64,000 bases of DNA from an uncultured Alloprevotella sp. (GTDB taxonomy: Bacteria; Bacteroidota; Bacteroidia; Bacteroidales; Bacteroidaceae): positions 108,650 through 172,649 of the forward strand of contig CALUIN010000001.1 in NCBI GenBank assembly GCA_944320745.1, written 5' to 3'. Shown piece by piece: positions 26,901-34,216 of the stretch. The position numbers and the translations under genes are program-made. The notes under the pieces were generated by a model, which was not told the DNA's origin, did not search any database, and saw only the letters and a program-made list of their open reading frames with translations. The stretch's first letter is position 1. Every line of letters begins with the position of its first letter.

Positions 26901-26965
26901 CCGGAGGCCGCCAGCAACGCCGCGCAGACCGCAAGACGTAAGCACAGATTCTTTACACGTATCAT
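23942..26965 (-). CDS. GH2 family beta-galactosidase-like enzyme, first gene of the glycosidase operon
   Basis: A 1007-residue secreted enzyme starting at MIRVKNLCLRLAVCAALLAASG. The ATG at 26965 lies about 24 bases after a -7 box at 26990-26997 and gives a clean signal peptide; upstream the frame overlaps the promoter and araC. Domains: jelly roll (ISLDGEWRFKRTPG, about 45-210), Ig-like, TIM barrel (acid/base Glu422 in SLGNESVYGS, nucleophile Glu495 in LFDEWAHP), and a C-terminal LacZ-type small domain (about 730-1000). The LacZ-like tail favours beta-galactosidase activity. It heads a six-gene minus-strand series (two GH2, GH95, GH35, GH-D-like, GH89) and is preceded by an AraC regulator on the same strand. 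Confidence 0.88.
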   Translation of the reverse strand: MIRVKNLCLRLAVCAALLAASGAPVAADGVYPCYSLPRAVAGVERPVISLDGEWRFKRTPGSRWQRIRVPGEAAMQGFAIGHDVPFQYKRTFTVPADFAGKRVILRFDGVYSHARLWVNGHFVREHHGGFTRWETDVTRWVRPGRRAEVRLEVTDRLDEPSYASGYAHHPIGGILRGVTLFALPQSCISDVYVETDLDSLYRDATMRVGFTYSGDGEAEAELRLTDPWGRAVSLDSTRFPLRRGGGVLTVPVTAPAKWDAEHPRLYTLSLTLRQSGREQASFSRRVGFREVRVEGDRLMVNGRPVKLRGACRHDMHPRLGRTTTARLDSLDVRLFKEANMNFVRTSHYPPSEAFLDWCDRYGLYVECETAVCFVNTYRQKNYAPGSSENDSTFADRYLGQCQEMVKAYRSHPSIIFWSLGNESVYGSNMKLCNEWLRATDRTRPVIYSYPGTVPAGDHVYDILSMHYPGVDGTLQQYGKRTQGFQGEGIPALFDEWAHPPCYTYATLRTDPNIREFWGQSLDLMWSRLFDARGGLGGAIWGYVDETFALPEPKEGEPFWKEFAHTAKPEGFRGNCVGYGEWGIVDVWRRRKPEFWATKKAYSPVRLEAPRVVGFAPGGPLRFSVRNRFDHTDLDEISAVYTYAGRTGHVVLTPAPPHGRGLLTIPAEAWADGDSLRIDFRAADGSLIDTYCLWLGHRPLARPLQVAGGGLSVAETGSAVTVSGKDFAVTFDKRTGLMVSASAGGRQLLSGGPYLNAYVNLNHLSGAEVRKMADHYTVCPDDWRKEAFRLERRGADVLVRLSGSYRSVRTEYDITLTPHGLLSISYVTDGLPNGYLRESGLSFYLPSGFDSLAWQRAGYWDCYPADALSGNEGRVPLYRADEPAYGQRPDGPWALDTRNYYYWSDAGAPCSRPLTQAAKAMKENVYVYTLAAAGAAEAAGSLSVVSAGGDVACRLGQDARGNLTLHADNRWDYPEIAWGNYCKLLEALPCYGRIDLQLSPAVPGGGGW

Positions 26966-26989
26966 GTCAAGGGGCAGAATGGTCAGCTG

Positions 26990-26997
26990 CAAAGTTA
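26990..26997 (-). promoter_or_regulatory. glycosidase operon promoter, -7 box TAACTTTG
   Basis: TAACTTTG followed by CA on the minus strand matches the Bacteroidota consensus and stands 25 bases before the GH2 ATG at 26965, giving a leader of about 20 bases. Confidence 0.78.
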
Positions 26998-27084
26998 GCC
27001 CCTTCCCTCCGGCCGCAGCGCCTGTTTCCCTGCACCCGTCTTGTACAAAAAGGAAATACACCGGCCGAAACGGACAAAAATCGG

Positions 27085-28014
27085 TCACGCCCCCGCCGCG
27101 CCGCCCTGCTCGGCCGCGCGGGCCGCCCCGGCCGAGCCGCGGTCCCCCGCCGCCGGCCGCGCCAGCGAACAGGGCGACGCGCCGTAGACCTGCCGGAACG
27201 TGCGGGCGAAGTACTGCGGCGAACTGAAGCCGCAACGGTAGCTGATTTCCTTCACACTGAGTTCCGTCGTCTGGATAAGCTCCACGGCCTTGGCCACACG
27301 CACCCGGCGCACGAAGTCTATCGGCGACACGTGCAGGTAGCTCGCAAAGAGGCTGCGCAGGTAGCGTTCGCTCACGCCGGCCCGCCGCGCCACGTCCGCC
27401 ACCGCCAGCGGCGCGCCATAGTTCTGCCGCACGAAGTCCGTCGCCACGCGCAGCGCAGCGGGCGCGCCGGCCGCGGACATCGAGTCCGCCAGGTAGCGGC
27501 GCAACAATAGGAGAAGCTCGGCATAGAGCAGAACGACGAGGTGAATGCTGTCCGGCCGGCAACGCTGCAGCTCGGCGATGATGCGCCTCACCGTACCCGA
27601 AATCTCCACGTCGCCTGCCACCTTCACCACGCGCGGGTGGGACAAGCCGGCCACGCCGTCGGGACGGAAACCGAGCGCCAAGAACACCTCGGGCAGGAAC
27701 TCCAACTGCATCAGCACCGCTCCGCGCGGCCCCGCCTCGAAGCGATGGGGAGCCTGCGGCGTGACGATCATCAGCTCGCCCTGGCGGAAGCCTTGCGTCT
27801 GGCCGCCGCACTCCATGAAGCACGAGCCTCGACGCACGTAGTTGATCTCAATGCGCCGGTGCGCGTGCGGGCCGTAGGGCTCGTGCGGCACGAAGGAGAC
27901 GTGGCGGAACACTTCCGTCAGTCTCCTTCCCTTGAAAAGTTCCACAAGCGCCTCCAACTGGCTCCAGAAAGAGGCTACCCCGCCCGCGGCGGATTGTTCC
28001 ACGGATTTTGTCAT
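27085..28014 (-). CDS. AraC family transcriptional regulator
   Basis: A 309-residue regulator. Residues about 40-130 form a cupin-type sugar-sensing domain (PHEPYGPHAHRRIEINYVRRG, MIVTPQAPHRFE). The C-terminal part holds two helix-turn-helix motifs (LAVADVARRAGVSERYLRSLF and LSVKEISYRCGFSSPQYFARTF). An Ala/Gly-rich tail of about 25 residues follows. It lies directly upstream of the GH operon on the same strand, and its own -7 box is at 28072-28079. By position it probably switches the glycosidase genes on in response to a released sugar; this is inference. Confidence 0.9.
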   Translation of the reverse strand: MTKSVEQSAAGGVASFWSQLEALVELFKGRRLTEVFRHVSFVPHEPYGPHAHRRIEINYVRRGSCFMECGGQTQGFRQGELMIVTPQAPHRFEAGPRGAVLMQLEFLPEVFLALGFRPDGVAGLSHPRVVKVAGDVEISGTVRRIIAELQRCRPDSIHLVVLLYAELLLLLRRYLADSMSAAGAPAALRVATDFVRQNYGAPLAVADVARRAGVSERYLRSLFASYLHVSPIDFVRRVRVAKAVELIQTTELSVKEISYRCGFSSPQYFARTFRQVYGASPCSLARPAAGDRGSAGAARAAEQGGAAGA

Positions 28015-28071
28015 AAGAGCAGGAAAAAGTCACGGGCAGGCCGCGCGAAGGGGCGGCTGTGCCCGCATGTG

Positions 28072-28079
28072 CAAAATTA
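28072..28079 (-). promoter_or_regulatory. araC-type gene promoter, -7 box TAATTTTG
   Basis: TAATTTTG followed by CA on the minus strand lies 58 bases before the ATG at 28014 and fits the TAnnTTTG consensus. Confidence 0.72.
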
Positions 28080-28168
28080 GCAGGAAAAAGGCAATGCACC
28101 AAACTTCGTGCCCGCGCCGCCGGCCGTGCGGACGGGAACAAGGGAAAGGAGGCGAAGAGAGCCGCACG

Positions 28169-28216
28169 AAAAAAGGCGGGGCCGAGGCGGAGGTCTCTCC
28201 ATCCCCCGGCCCCGCC
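28169..28216 (-). terminator. intrinsic terminator after the alcohol dehydrogenase
   Basis: On the minus strand, stem GGCGGGGCC/GGCCCCGCC (28208-28216 with 28175-28183) is followed by six T (28174-28169). It closes the alcohol dehydrogenase gene ending at 28247. Confidence 0.82.
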
Positions 28217-28246
28217 CTGCCCCACGTGCGGGAGGGCAGGCCGCCC

Positions 28247-29413
28247 TTACAGGCACATCTCAAAGATCTTCTCTATGTCGGCCTGACGCAAGGGTTTGAA
28301 ACCCGGCAGCACGTCGCCGCCGCAGGCCTTACGGGCCATGACGGGGAAGTCCTTGGCCTGGATGCCCACTTCGGTAAAGGTGGACTTCAGCCCCAAGGTG
28401 CCGAAGAGGAAGTCAGCGAGCCGCTTGATGGCGTCGCGGGCCACGGCCATGGGCGGCTCGGACGCGTCGAGCCCGAATACTGCCGTCCCGAACTGCGCGT
28501 AGCGGGGCGCCGTGGTCTCGTCCAGGCAGTACTCCAGCCAGCGCGGGGTCAGGATGGCCAGCCCCAAGCCGTGCGTGATGTCGTAGAGCGCCGAGAGTTC
28601 GTGCTCCATGGGGTGACAGCTCCAGGCCTGGGCGCGTCCGCCGTTGATAAAGCCGTTGATGGCCCACGACGAGGCCCACATCAGGTTGGCGCGGGCCTCG
28701 TAGTTCTCCGGCTCGCGCATGGCCACGGGAGCGTAGCGGATGATGGTGCGCACCAGGCCCTCCATGAACGTGTCGAGCATGTAGAGGCCGGGGGCCATGT
28801 CGAAGTAGACCTCGAATATGTGCGAGAGCATGTCCGCGGCGCCGCACGCCGTCTGGTACGGACTGACGGAATACGTGTTCGTCGGGTCGAGGAAGGAGAC
28901 CTTGGGCAGCAGCGGCGCGGCCATTCGCCCGATCTTGTCGTGCGTTTCGGGGTTGCTGATGACGCCGCCCGAGTCCATCTCCGAGCCGGTGGCGGAAAGC
29001 GTGAGCACGGTGACGACGGGCAGGGCTTTTTCCACCGGCGCCCAGCGGCTGAAGAATTCCCACGGGTCGTGGTCCACCAGCGCGCCGGCGGCCATCCATT
29101 TCGTCGCGTCGATAGTGGAGCCGCCGCCGACGGCCAGCAGCACGTCAATGTGCTTCTCCTTGCAGAGCGCGGCGCCCTGGCGCACGGAGTCTATGCGCGG
29201 ATTGGGGGCTATGCCGCCCAGCTCGCTGACCTCGAATCCGCCGCGGCGGAGTTCGGCCATAACGGCATCGTAGAGGCCGATGCGCTTGATGGAACCGCCG
29301 CCATAGGTCAGGAGCACGCGGCGGCCGAAGCGAGCCAGTTCCTCGCCGAGATGGCCCAGCTGGTTCTCCCCGAAATAGACTTTCACAGGGATGTCGTAAA
29401 CGAAACTGTTCAT
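28247..29413 (-). CDS. iron-containing alcohol dehydrogenase (NADH-dependent butanol dehydrogenase type)
   Basis: A 388-residue group III metal-dependent alcohol dehydrogenase. The NAD-binding part has VGGGSTIDATKWMA and the typical LTLSATGSEMDSGGVISN. Metal-ligand histidines occur in MLSHIFEVYF, HPMEHELSA and ITHGLGLAILTP. The sequence most resembles the BDH/YqhD group that reduces aldehydes using NAD(P)H, relevant to fermentation or to detoxifying lactaldehyde-like products. A role with fucose breakdown (lactaldehyde reduction) is possible, given the fucosidases nearby, but this is speculative. It is monocistronic, with a promoter at 29497 and a terminator at 28169-28216. Confidence 0.9.
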   Translation of the reverse strand: MNSFVYDIPVKVYFGENQLGHLGEELARFGRRVLLTYGGGSIKRIGLYDAVMAELRRGGFEVSELGGIAPNPRIDSVRQGAALCKEKHIDVLLAVGGGSTIDATKWMAAGALVDHDPWEFFSRWAPVEKALPVVTVLTLSATGSEMDSGGVISNPETHDKIGRMAAPLLPKVSFLDPTNTYSVSPYQTACGAADMLSHIFEVYFDMAPGLYMLDTFMEGLVRTIIRYAPVAMREPENYEARANLMWASSWAINGFINGGRAQAWSCHPMEHELSALYDITHGLGLAILTPRWLEYCLDETTAPRYAQFGTAVFGLDASEPPMAVARDAIKRLADFLFGTLGLKSTFTEVGIQAKDFPVMARKACGGDVLPGFKPLRQADIEKIFEMCL

Positions 29414-29496
29414 TGCTTTTAGGATTTGTAGGGTGATACGGTCGGAGCCGCGCGGCGCGGGCAGACGGGCGGCCGCCGCTCGTGCGGCTTTTCCCG

Positions 29497-29504
29497 CAAA
29501 GTTA
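29497..29504 (-). promoter_or_regulatory. alcohol dehydrogenase promoter, -7 box TAACTTTG
   Basis: TAACTTTG on the minus strand, 84 bases before the ATG at 29413, preceded by a T-poor spacer. Confidence 0.75.
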
Positions 29505-29649
29505 ACACAGAGGGGCGAAACGAAAAAGCGGGCTGCGCGTCTTTATCGGCCGCCCGTCCGCTTTTTGCATAGATTTAACTCGCAGCCGTGCCCGCCGCGC
29601 CGCCGCTTCCCTGCGCACACCGCCGGAAGAAGGCCGCGCGGCCCGCCGG

Positions 29650-29740
29650 TCACAGGGTTAGGGACCGTGCGGACGGGGCTTAGCCCGCTGGCTACGGGGC
29701 TAAGGCCCGTAAAAACTCGCCTTAGCCCCGTAGCCGCAGT
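29650..29740. repeat. 21-bp CTTAGCCCCGT-type intergenic repeat, locus D, with 17-bp perfect hairpin
   Basis: The 352-base gap between the fusion gene and the alcohol dehydrogenase holds this array and the dehydrogenase promoter. Two or three inverse units (ACGGGGCTTAG) are followed by an inverted pair: 29690-29706 (GGCTACGGGGCTAAGGC) and 29719-29735 are perfectly complementary over 17 bp around a 12-base loop containing five A. The last unit is in forward orientation. Confidence 0.9.
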
Positions 29741-29765
29741 ACGGCACCGCGGCGCCGCGCGGCCT

Positions 29766-31061
29766 TCAGCCGGCGGCGCGGGCCCTGGCGGCGGCATAGA
29801 GCCCCCGCACCAGGGCGGCGGCCTCCTCCATCCCGACGATGCCGGTATTGATGGTGAGATCGTAGCGATGGGGGTCGCCCCACTTTTCACCCGTGTAGTA
29901 CTCATAATGTGCTATGCGCGCACGGTTTACCCTCCGCACCTCGGCCGGAGCCGCCTCCGCGGCGACGCCATACTCCTCGGCGCAACGGCGGCACTCGCTC
30001 GCGAAGTCGGCGCAGCAGAACACGCGCACCGTGTTTGGCCGGCCGCGCAGCACGAAGTCGGCCAGACGGCCCACGATGACGCACGGCCCCTGCGCGGCCA
30101 GCCGCTCCACGACGCGGCTCTCGGCGATGTAGAGTGCGTCGTCGGGCGAGAGGCCGTCTTCGGGCCGGACACCGTGGGCCAGAATGCTTTTCAGCCAAAG
30201 CGAGGGGATGGACTGCTCGTTGGCGCGTACGTAGGCTTCCGTCAGGCCGCTTTCCTGCGCCGCAAGCGTGATGAACTGCCGGTCGTAGAGCGGAAGTCCG
30301 AGATCGGCCGCCAGGCGGCGGGCCAGCTGCAGGCCGCCGCTGCCGTACTCGCGGGCAATGGTGACCACCGGGGCGACACCGGACGGGGCGGCCGCCGCGG
30401 GGGCGGGCTGCCGGCCCAGCCAGCGGTCGAGGATGCGTAGCCACGGGCTGACGGCGTGGATAACCGGGCCCACGACAACGGCGGCCACGACCGTGCCTTC
30501 ACGGACGCCGTCGATGCGCGACAGGGCCAGCCACGACATGAGGCAGGCCAGCAGGACGAGCGATACGTCGAAGCACAGCTTCACGTAGCCGAAGTCGAAG
30601 CGGAGGCGGCGCGCCAGCACCTTCACCAGATACTCGCCCGCCAGCATGGCCACGTTTGCCTTCACCTCCAGGGCTATGCCCAGCGCCAGCACGCCGCAGC
30701 CCGCGGCGAGCGTAGCAAGCTGCACGGCATAGGTAGCGGGCTGCACCCACGAAAGCATGGCCATGGAGCAGTCTATGAACATGCCGAAACAGAGCGTAAT
30801 AGGAATCTGGGAAAGGTAGGCCCGCAGGTCGGCCCGCAGGAAGTCGCGCCCCATGAGCGGCAGTTCGATGACCGTGAAAAGCAGGTTGACAAGGATGGTC
30901 CACTGCCCCATGGTGAGCGGGGTGAAGAGGCTGAGCACGTAGTTGACGCTCGTGATGGGCGACGTACCGAGCAGCGCGCGCGTGATGGCGGCAATGCCCA
31001 CGGTGTTGATGAAAATGGAGACGAGAAAGAGGAGATAGCGTCTCAACAAGTATTTCTTCAT
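29766..31061 (-). CDS. YczE/YitT-like membrane protein fused to a cytidylate kinase-like domain
   Basis: A 431-residue two-part protein. Residues about 1-205 hold five or six membrane helices (MKKYLLRRYLLFLVSIFIN; ITSVNYVLSLFTPLTMGQW) like the YczE/DUF6198 family. Residues about 225-430 are a soluble cytidylate-kinase-like domain (VVTIAREYGSGGLQLARRLAADL, LPLYDRQFI, GPCVIVGRLADFVLRG, YDLTINTG). The glycine-rich GSGG replaces a standard P-loop GxxGxGKS, as in the Cmk-like family. The ATG at 31061 is preferred over an upstream in-frame start because it opens the first hydrophobic segment. The function is unknown; membrane-linked nucleotide or metabolite phosphorylation is a guess. It is divergent from the AraC gene at 31191. 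Confidence 0.8.
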   Translation of the reverse strand: MKKYLLRRYLLFLVSIFINTVGIAAITRALLGTSPITSVNYVLSLFTPLTMGQWTILVNLLFTVIELPLMGRDFLRADLRAYLSQIPITLCFGMFIDCSMAMLSWVQPATYAVQLATLAAGCGVLALGIALEVKANVAMLAGEYLVKVLARRLRFDFGYVKLCFDVSLVLLACLMSWLALSRIDGVREGTVVAAVVVGPVIHAVSPWLRILDRWLGRQPAPAAAAPSGVAPVVTIAREYGSGGLQLARRLAADLGLPLYDRQFITLAAQESGLTEAYVRANEQSIPSLWLKSILAHGVRPEDGLSPDDALYIAESRVVERLAAQGPCVIVGRLADFVLRGRPNTVRVFCCADFASECRRCAEEYGVAAEAAPAEVRRVNRARIAHYEYYTGEKWGDPHRYDLTINTGIVGMEEAAALVRGLYAAARARAAG

Positions 31062-31088
31062 AAGCAAGTCCGGTTGTGAATCCGGCTG

Positions 31089-31096
31089 CAAAGTTC
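31089..31096 (-). promoter_or_regulatory. possible promoter of the membrane-kinase fusion gene, GAACTTTG
   Basis: GAACTTTG followed by CAG resembles the -7 box but has G instead of the first T of TAnnTTTG. It lies 28 bases before the ATG at 31061. Confidence 0.5.
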
Positions 31097-31161
31097 AGCA
31101 GTTGCGCGCGGACAGAGCGCATAAAAAGACGACCAACGTTCGTCCATTGCGAAACACTTCG

Positions 31162-31169
31162 TACCTTTG
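31162..31169 (+). promoter_or_regulatory. second araC-type gene promoter, -7 box TACCTTTG
   Basis: TACCTTTG lies 22 bases before the ATG at 31191. It decides the start: the other ATG at 31167 falls inside the box. Confidence 0.75.
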
Positions 31170-31190
31170 TCTTGTCAGAACCTCCTGCTT

Positions 31191-32054
31191 ATGTCCCAGA
31201 CTTCCGCCCTGCTTCCCCTAAGGGGAAGACTGCTGCACAACGAGTTGTCCTACAACGTCATAACCGCATCGTCCTTCCGCTACGGAGAGCTGCTGCTGGA
31301 GGGTGCTTTCTACCTCGCATTAGTCACAAACGGCACAGCCACCCAGGCCTGCGGCGCACAAGTCCGCAGACTGCGCCCGCGCGAACTGCTGGTGCTGACG
31401 CCGAGCCTGCGCGTCGCCCTCACGGAGCCTGCGGCGGACTTTGCGCTGACCTGTCTGCGCATTGCGCCGCCCTATTTCGACAGTCTGCCGGACGGCACGC
31501 TGCTCTACCGGCAGGCAGCTGGCGGCGCAGCGCGCGGCAGGATGCCGGTCTGCCGCCTGGCGGACGAGGACTTTCTGCGGATGCGGGCGGCGCTGGATCT
31601 GTTCCGCTTCGCGCCGGACGGGGAGCGGATGTACGAACGCGGCGTGGCGCGCCACCTGTGCAGCGGCTGCCTGCTCATGGCCGCGGACCTGCTGGCCGGA
31701 GGACCGCGCGACGCGGCCGGATACGTAAGCCGCGGCGACGAAATCTTCCGCCGCTTCAAGCGCCTCCTGATGGAGCATTACCGGAAAGCACACACCGTGG
31801 CTTTCTACGCCGGGCAGCTGTGCATTTCGCCTGCCTACCTGTCGCGCATCGTAAAGCGGACAACCGGCCGCACCGTCCGCGACCACGTGGCCCGGCTGCT
31901 GGCGGCCGAGGCGCGCCGGCAGCTGGACTGCACGGACAGGGAGATTAAGGAGATTGCCCATGACCTGGGCTTCGCGGACGCTTCGGCTTTCGGGAAATTC
32001 TTTCGGAAGGAAGTGCACGCTTCGCCCACAGCCTTCCGCCGCTGCCGGCCTTAG
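31191..32054 (+). CDS. AraC family transcriptional regulator
   Basis: A 287-residue regulator. The N-terminal 150 residues are a divergent cupin-like sensor (ELLLEGAFYLALVTNGTA, RELLVLTPSLRVALTE). The C-terminal domain has the two helix-turn-helix elements (HTVAFYAGQLCISPAYLSRIVKRTTGR and REIKEIAHDLGFADASAFGKFFRKE). The start at 31191 is chosen because the promoter box at 31162-31169 rules out the upstream ATG. It is divergent from the fusion gene and convergent with the TonB-dependent receptor (20-base gap). Its target is not evident; the divergent partner at 31061 is the natural candidate. Confidence 0.88.
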   Translation: MSQTSALLPLRGRLLHNELSYNVITASSFRYGELLLEGAFYLALVTNGTATQACGAQVRRLRPRELLVLTPSLRVALTEPAADFALTCLRIAPPYFDSLPDGTLLYRQAAGGAARGRMPVCRLADEDFLRMRAALDLFRFAPDGERMYERGVARHLCSGCLLMAADLLAGGPRDAAGYVSRGDEIFRRFKRLLMEHYRKAHTVAFYAGQLCISPAYLSRIVKRTTGRTVRDHVARLLAAEARRQLDCTDREIKEIAHDLGFADASAFGKFFRKEVHASPTAFRRCRP

Positions 32055-32074
32055 GGCGGAGCGGGGCCGCCGGC

Positions 32075-33982
32075 TCAGAAACTGAGGGCCACGCCGCCCT
32101 GGAACGTGGCGCGCGGCATAGGATAACCGGCGAGGCTCTCGTAGCGCTGGGCCAGGAGGTTGTCCGCCCGGGCGAAGAGCGTGGCCCGGCGGGCGAGGTG
32201 GTAGTCGGCCCGGGCGTCCCAGAGGAGGAAACTGTCCGTCTGCGGCGCAGCTCCGACGGCGGTGTAGAGCCCCCTGACGTACTGCATGCCGGTCGAGGCG
32301 CTCCATCGGCCGTGCCTGTAGTCGGCGCCGACGTATAACTTGTGCTCGGGCGCGCCCAGCACGGGGTTTTCCATGTGCGTCCAGCTGTAGTTGGCGTTCA
32401 AGTGCCAGCGGCTGGAGAGATTCCAGCCGACGCTGGCTTCCAAGCCGTAGTTTTCCACAGCCCCGGAGTTGAAGTAGCGCGGACCGGAGGGGTCGAGCTC
32501 GATGATATTCTCGCCGTCAATGTAGTAAAGGTTGAGGCCGTAGGTCAAGGCGCCATCGAGCTGCCGCTGGGTGAAGGAGAGCTCGTAGCTGACGAGGCGC
32601 TCAGCCCGAAGGTCGGCGTTGGCCGGCCGGAACATGTACATCTCGCGAATCGTAGGGTTGCGGAATCCTTTGCTTACCATAGCCTTGAGCTCGGCCTGGC
32701 GGGGCAGGTGGAGGGCCAGTCCGCCTTGCGGCACGAACTCGGTGCCGGTGTGCGAATGGTGGTCCACGCGCAAGCCGGCGTCGAGCGTGAGCCAGCGGCC
32801 CAGGTGCTGGCGGTAGTCCACGTAGCCGGCCAGCTCGTCCTGCTTTTTCTCCACGCCCGGCTCGCGCGCTCCGGTTGCGACGACGCGGTTCCACGTCTCG
32901 CCGCCGAAGTGCTGGTAGTCGAAGCCCAGGGTGAGACGGCCGCCGCGTAGCGGGACAAAGCTCTGATAAAGGGACACGCCCGCCATGTAGTCACGGGAAT
33001 GGAAGCGGGTGGCTTGTGGCTCCTCGCCCGCGGCATATCCGTCGTTGATCTTGTGGCGGCCCCAGTTGTAGAACAGGCTCACGGCGCCTGAGGTGCGGCC
33101 GTAGTGGTTCTCGAGCATGACGGAGGCCATGCCGCGGGTGACGCGCGAATCGTTGTCCGTAAGGGGCGCGCTCACAGGACCGGGATTGGAGGAGTTGAAA
33201 TGCGTGACATTGACGTCGCCCCAGAGCCGCCAGGCGGAACTGAAGTCGTAGGCGAGCTTGGCATAGCCGCCATATTGCTCAAACGCCATGTCGGAGCGAT
33301 GGCCATCGGAGCGGCCGTAGTTTGCCGTAACGACGCTGCTGAAGCGCCCCCGGCGCAGGCGACTCGCCGCCTCGGCCTGCAGCGTCCCGTAGGACCCGCC
33401 GCTCACGTGGGCCGTCGTGGCGGCGCCGTCGTGCGGCATCCGGCGCGTCACGATATTAATCACACCGCCCATGGCGTTGGAGCCGTAGAGCACGGAGGCG
33501 GGGCCGCGAAGCACCTCCACGCGTTCGGCCAGCATCGTCTGATAAGCGTCGGCGATGGGGTGGCCGAAGAGGCCCATGTACTGGGGATGGCCGTCGATGA
33601 GTACGAGCATCTGCGCGCCGGACGAAAGGCCGCGCATGCTCATGCCGCCCGCCGCGCCGGTGGACACGCCGTAGCCCATCAGGCCGCGGCTGGTGACGAA
33701 GAGGCCCGGGACCTGGCGTGTCAGTGTGGGCAGCACGGAGGCCTCGTGGCTCTCCTCGAGCTGACGGCGGCCGACGACGGTGACGGTTGTCGGCAGGTCG
33801 CGGGCGCTGACGGCTCCGCGCGTGCCGGTGACGACGGCCTCGCTGATGGCGTAGCTCTTTTCGGCGCACGCGGTGTCGGTCTGCGCCGCGAGTGTGCCGG
33901 GGGCAGCAGCCGCTGCGCCGCTCAGCAGCGCTACGGCGAGGCAGCGGGCCGCCGGGCGGACGGGAAGGTAGCGGTGTTTCAT
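32075..33982 (-). CDS. TonB-dependent outer membrane receptor (BtuB/siderophore size class)
   Basis: A 635-residue receptor with signal peptide (MKHRYLPVRPAARCLAVALLSGAAAAAPGTLA). The plug domain (about 45-165) has SEAVVTGTRGAVSARDLPTTVTVV and VEVLRGPASVLYGSNAMGGVINIVT, and the 22-stranded barrel ends in a terminal Phe (GGVALSF). It is far shorter than SusC proteins, has no carboxypeptidase-like N-domain and no SusD partner. Such receptors usually import metal chelates or vitamins. It follows the NanM-like gene with a 234-base gap that includes its own -7 box at 34109, so it may not belong to the sialic acid unit. The ATG at 33982 gives the signal peptide; the frame upstream is not signal-like. 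Confidence 0.88.
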   Translation of the reverse strand: MKHRYLPVRPAARCLAVALLSGAAAAAPGTLAAQTDTACAEKSYAISEAVVTGTRGAVSARDLPTTVTVVGRRQLEESHEASVLPTLTRQVPGLFVTSRGLMGYGVSTGAAGGMSMRGLSSGAQMLVLIDGHPQYMGLFGHPIADAYQTMLAERVEVLRGPASVLYGSNAMGGVINIVTRRMPHDGAATTAHVSGGSYGTLQAEAASRLRRGRFSSVVTANYGRSDGHRSDMAFEQYGGYAKLAYDFSSAWRLWGDVNVTHFNSSNPGPVSAPLTDNDSRVTRGMASVMLENHYGRTSGAVSLFYNWGRHKINDGYAAGEEPQATRFHSRDYMAGVSLYQSFVPLRGGRLTLGFDYQHFGGETWNRVVATGAREPGVEKKQDELAGYVDYRQHLGRWLTLDAGLRVDHHSHTGTEFVPQGGLALHLPRQAELKAMVSKGFRNPTIREMYMFRPANADLRAERLVSYELSFTQRQLDGALTYGLNLYYIDGENIIELDPSGPRYFNSGAVENYGLEASVGWNLSSRWHLNANYSWTHMENPVLGAPEHKLYVGADYRHGRWSASTGMQYVRGLYTAVGAAPQTDSFLLWDARADYHLARRATLFARADNLLAQRYESLAGYPMPRATFQGGVALSF

Positions 33983-34108
33983 AAGATTATAAAAGAGGCT
34001 GATTATGAAGAAACGCGTGCGCCGGGCCCGCGGAATGCGGCAGCCGTGCGGACGGGCTGCTCCGCCGGGGCGGCGGACACGTGCGGCAGGTGGCTCCGCC
34101 GCTGCCTG

Positions 34109-34116
34109 CAAAGTTA
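34109..34116 (-). promoter_or_regulatory. TonB receptor promoter, -7 box TAACTTTG, with long leader
   Basis: TAACTTTG followed by CA on the minus strand stands 127 bases before the ATG at 33982. The leader of about 120 bases is GC-rich and can form local stems (for example GGCAG with CTGCC), but no known riboswitch pattern was recognised. Confidence 0.7.
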
Positions 34117-34216
34117 TGCGCTCCCGGCCGGTTCTCCCCTAACCGCATTACGGGATTTGCTACCCTTATTACAGATTCAGGGGCGATGCGGCCTTCCGGC
34201 GCACCGCCCCGTCCTG

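Noticed and set aside
26966-27823. N-terminal extension of the first GH2 enzyme by about 286 residues
   Set aside because: It overlaps the promoter at 26990 and the AraC gene in another frame. The signal peptide begins at 26965.
28290-28330. A tRNA-like GGGTTTGAAACCC stretch
   Set aside because: It lies inside the alcohol dehydrogenase gene and no cloverleaf can be drawn around it.
33983-34108. Cobalamin riboswitch before the BtuB-like receptor
   Set aside because: The leader after the -7 box is only about 120 bases. It contains a fragment resembling ACCTGCC but no full aptamer core.
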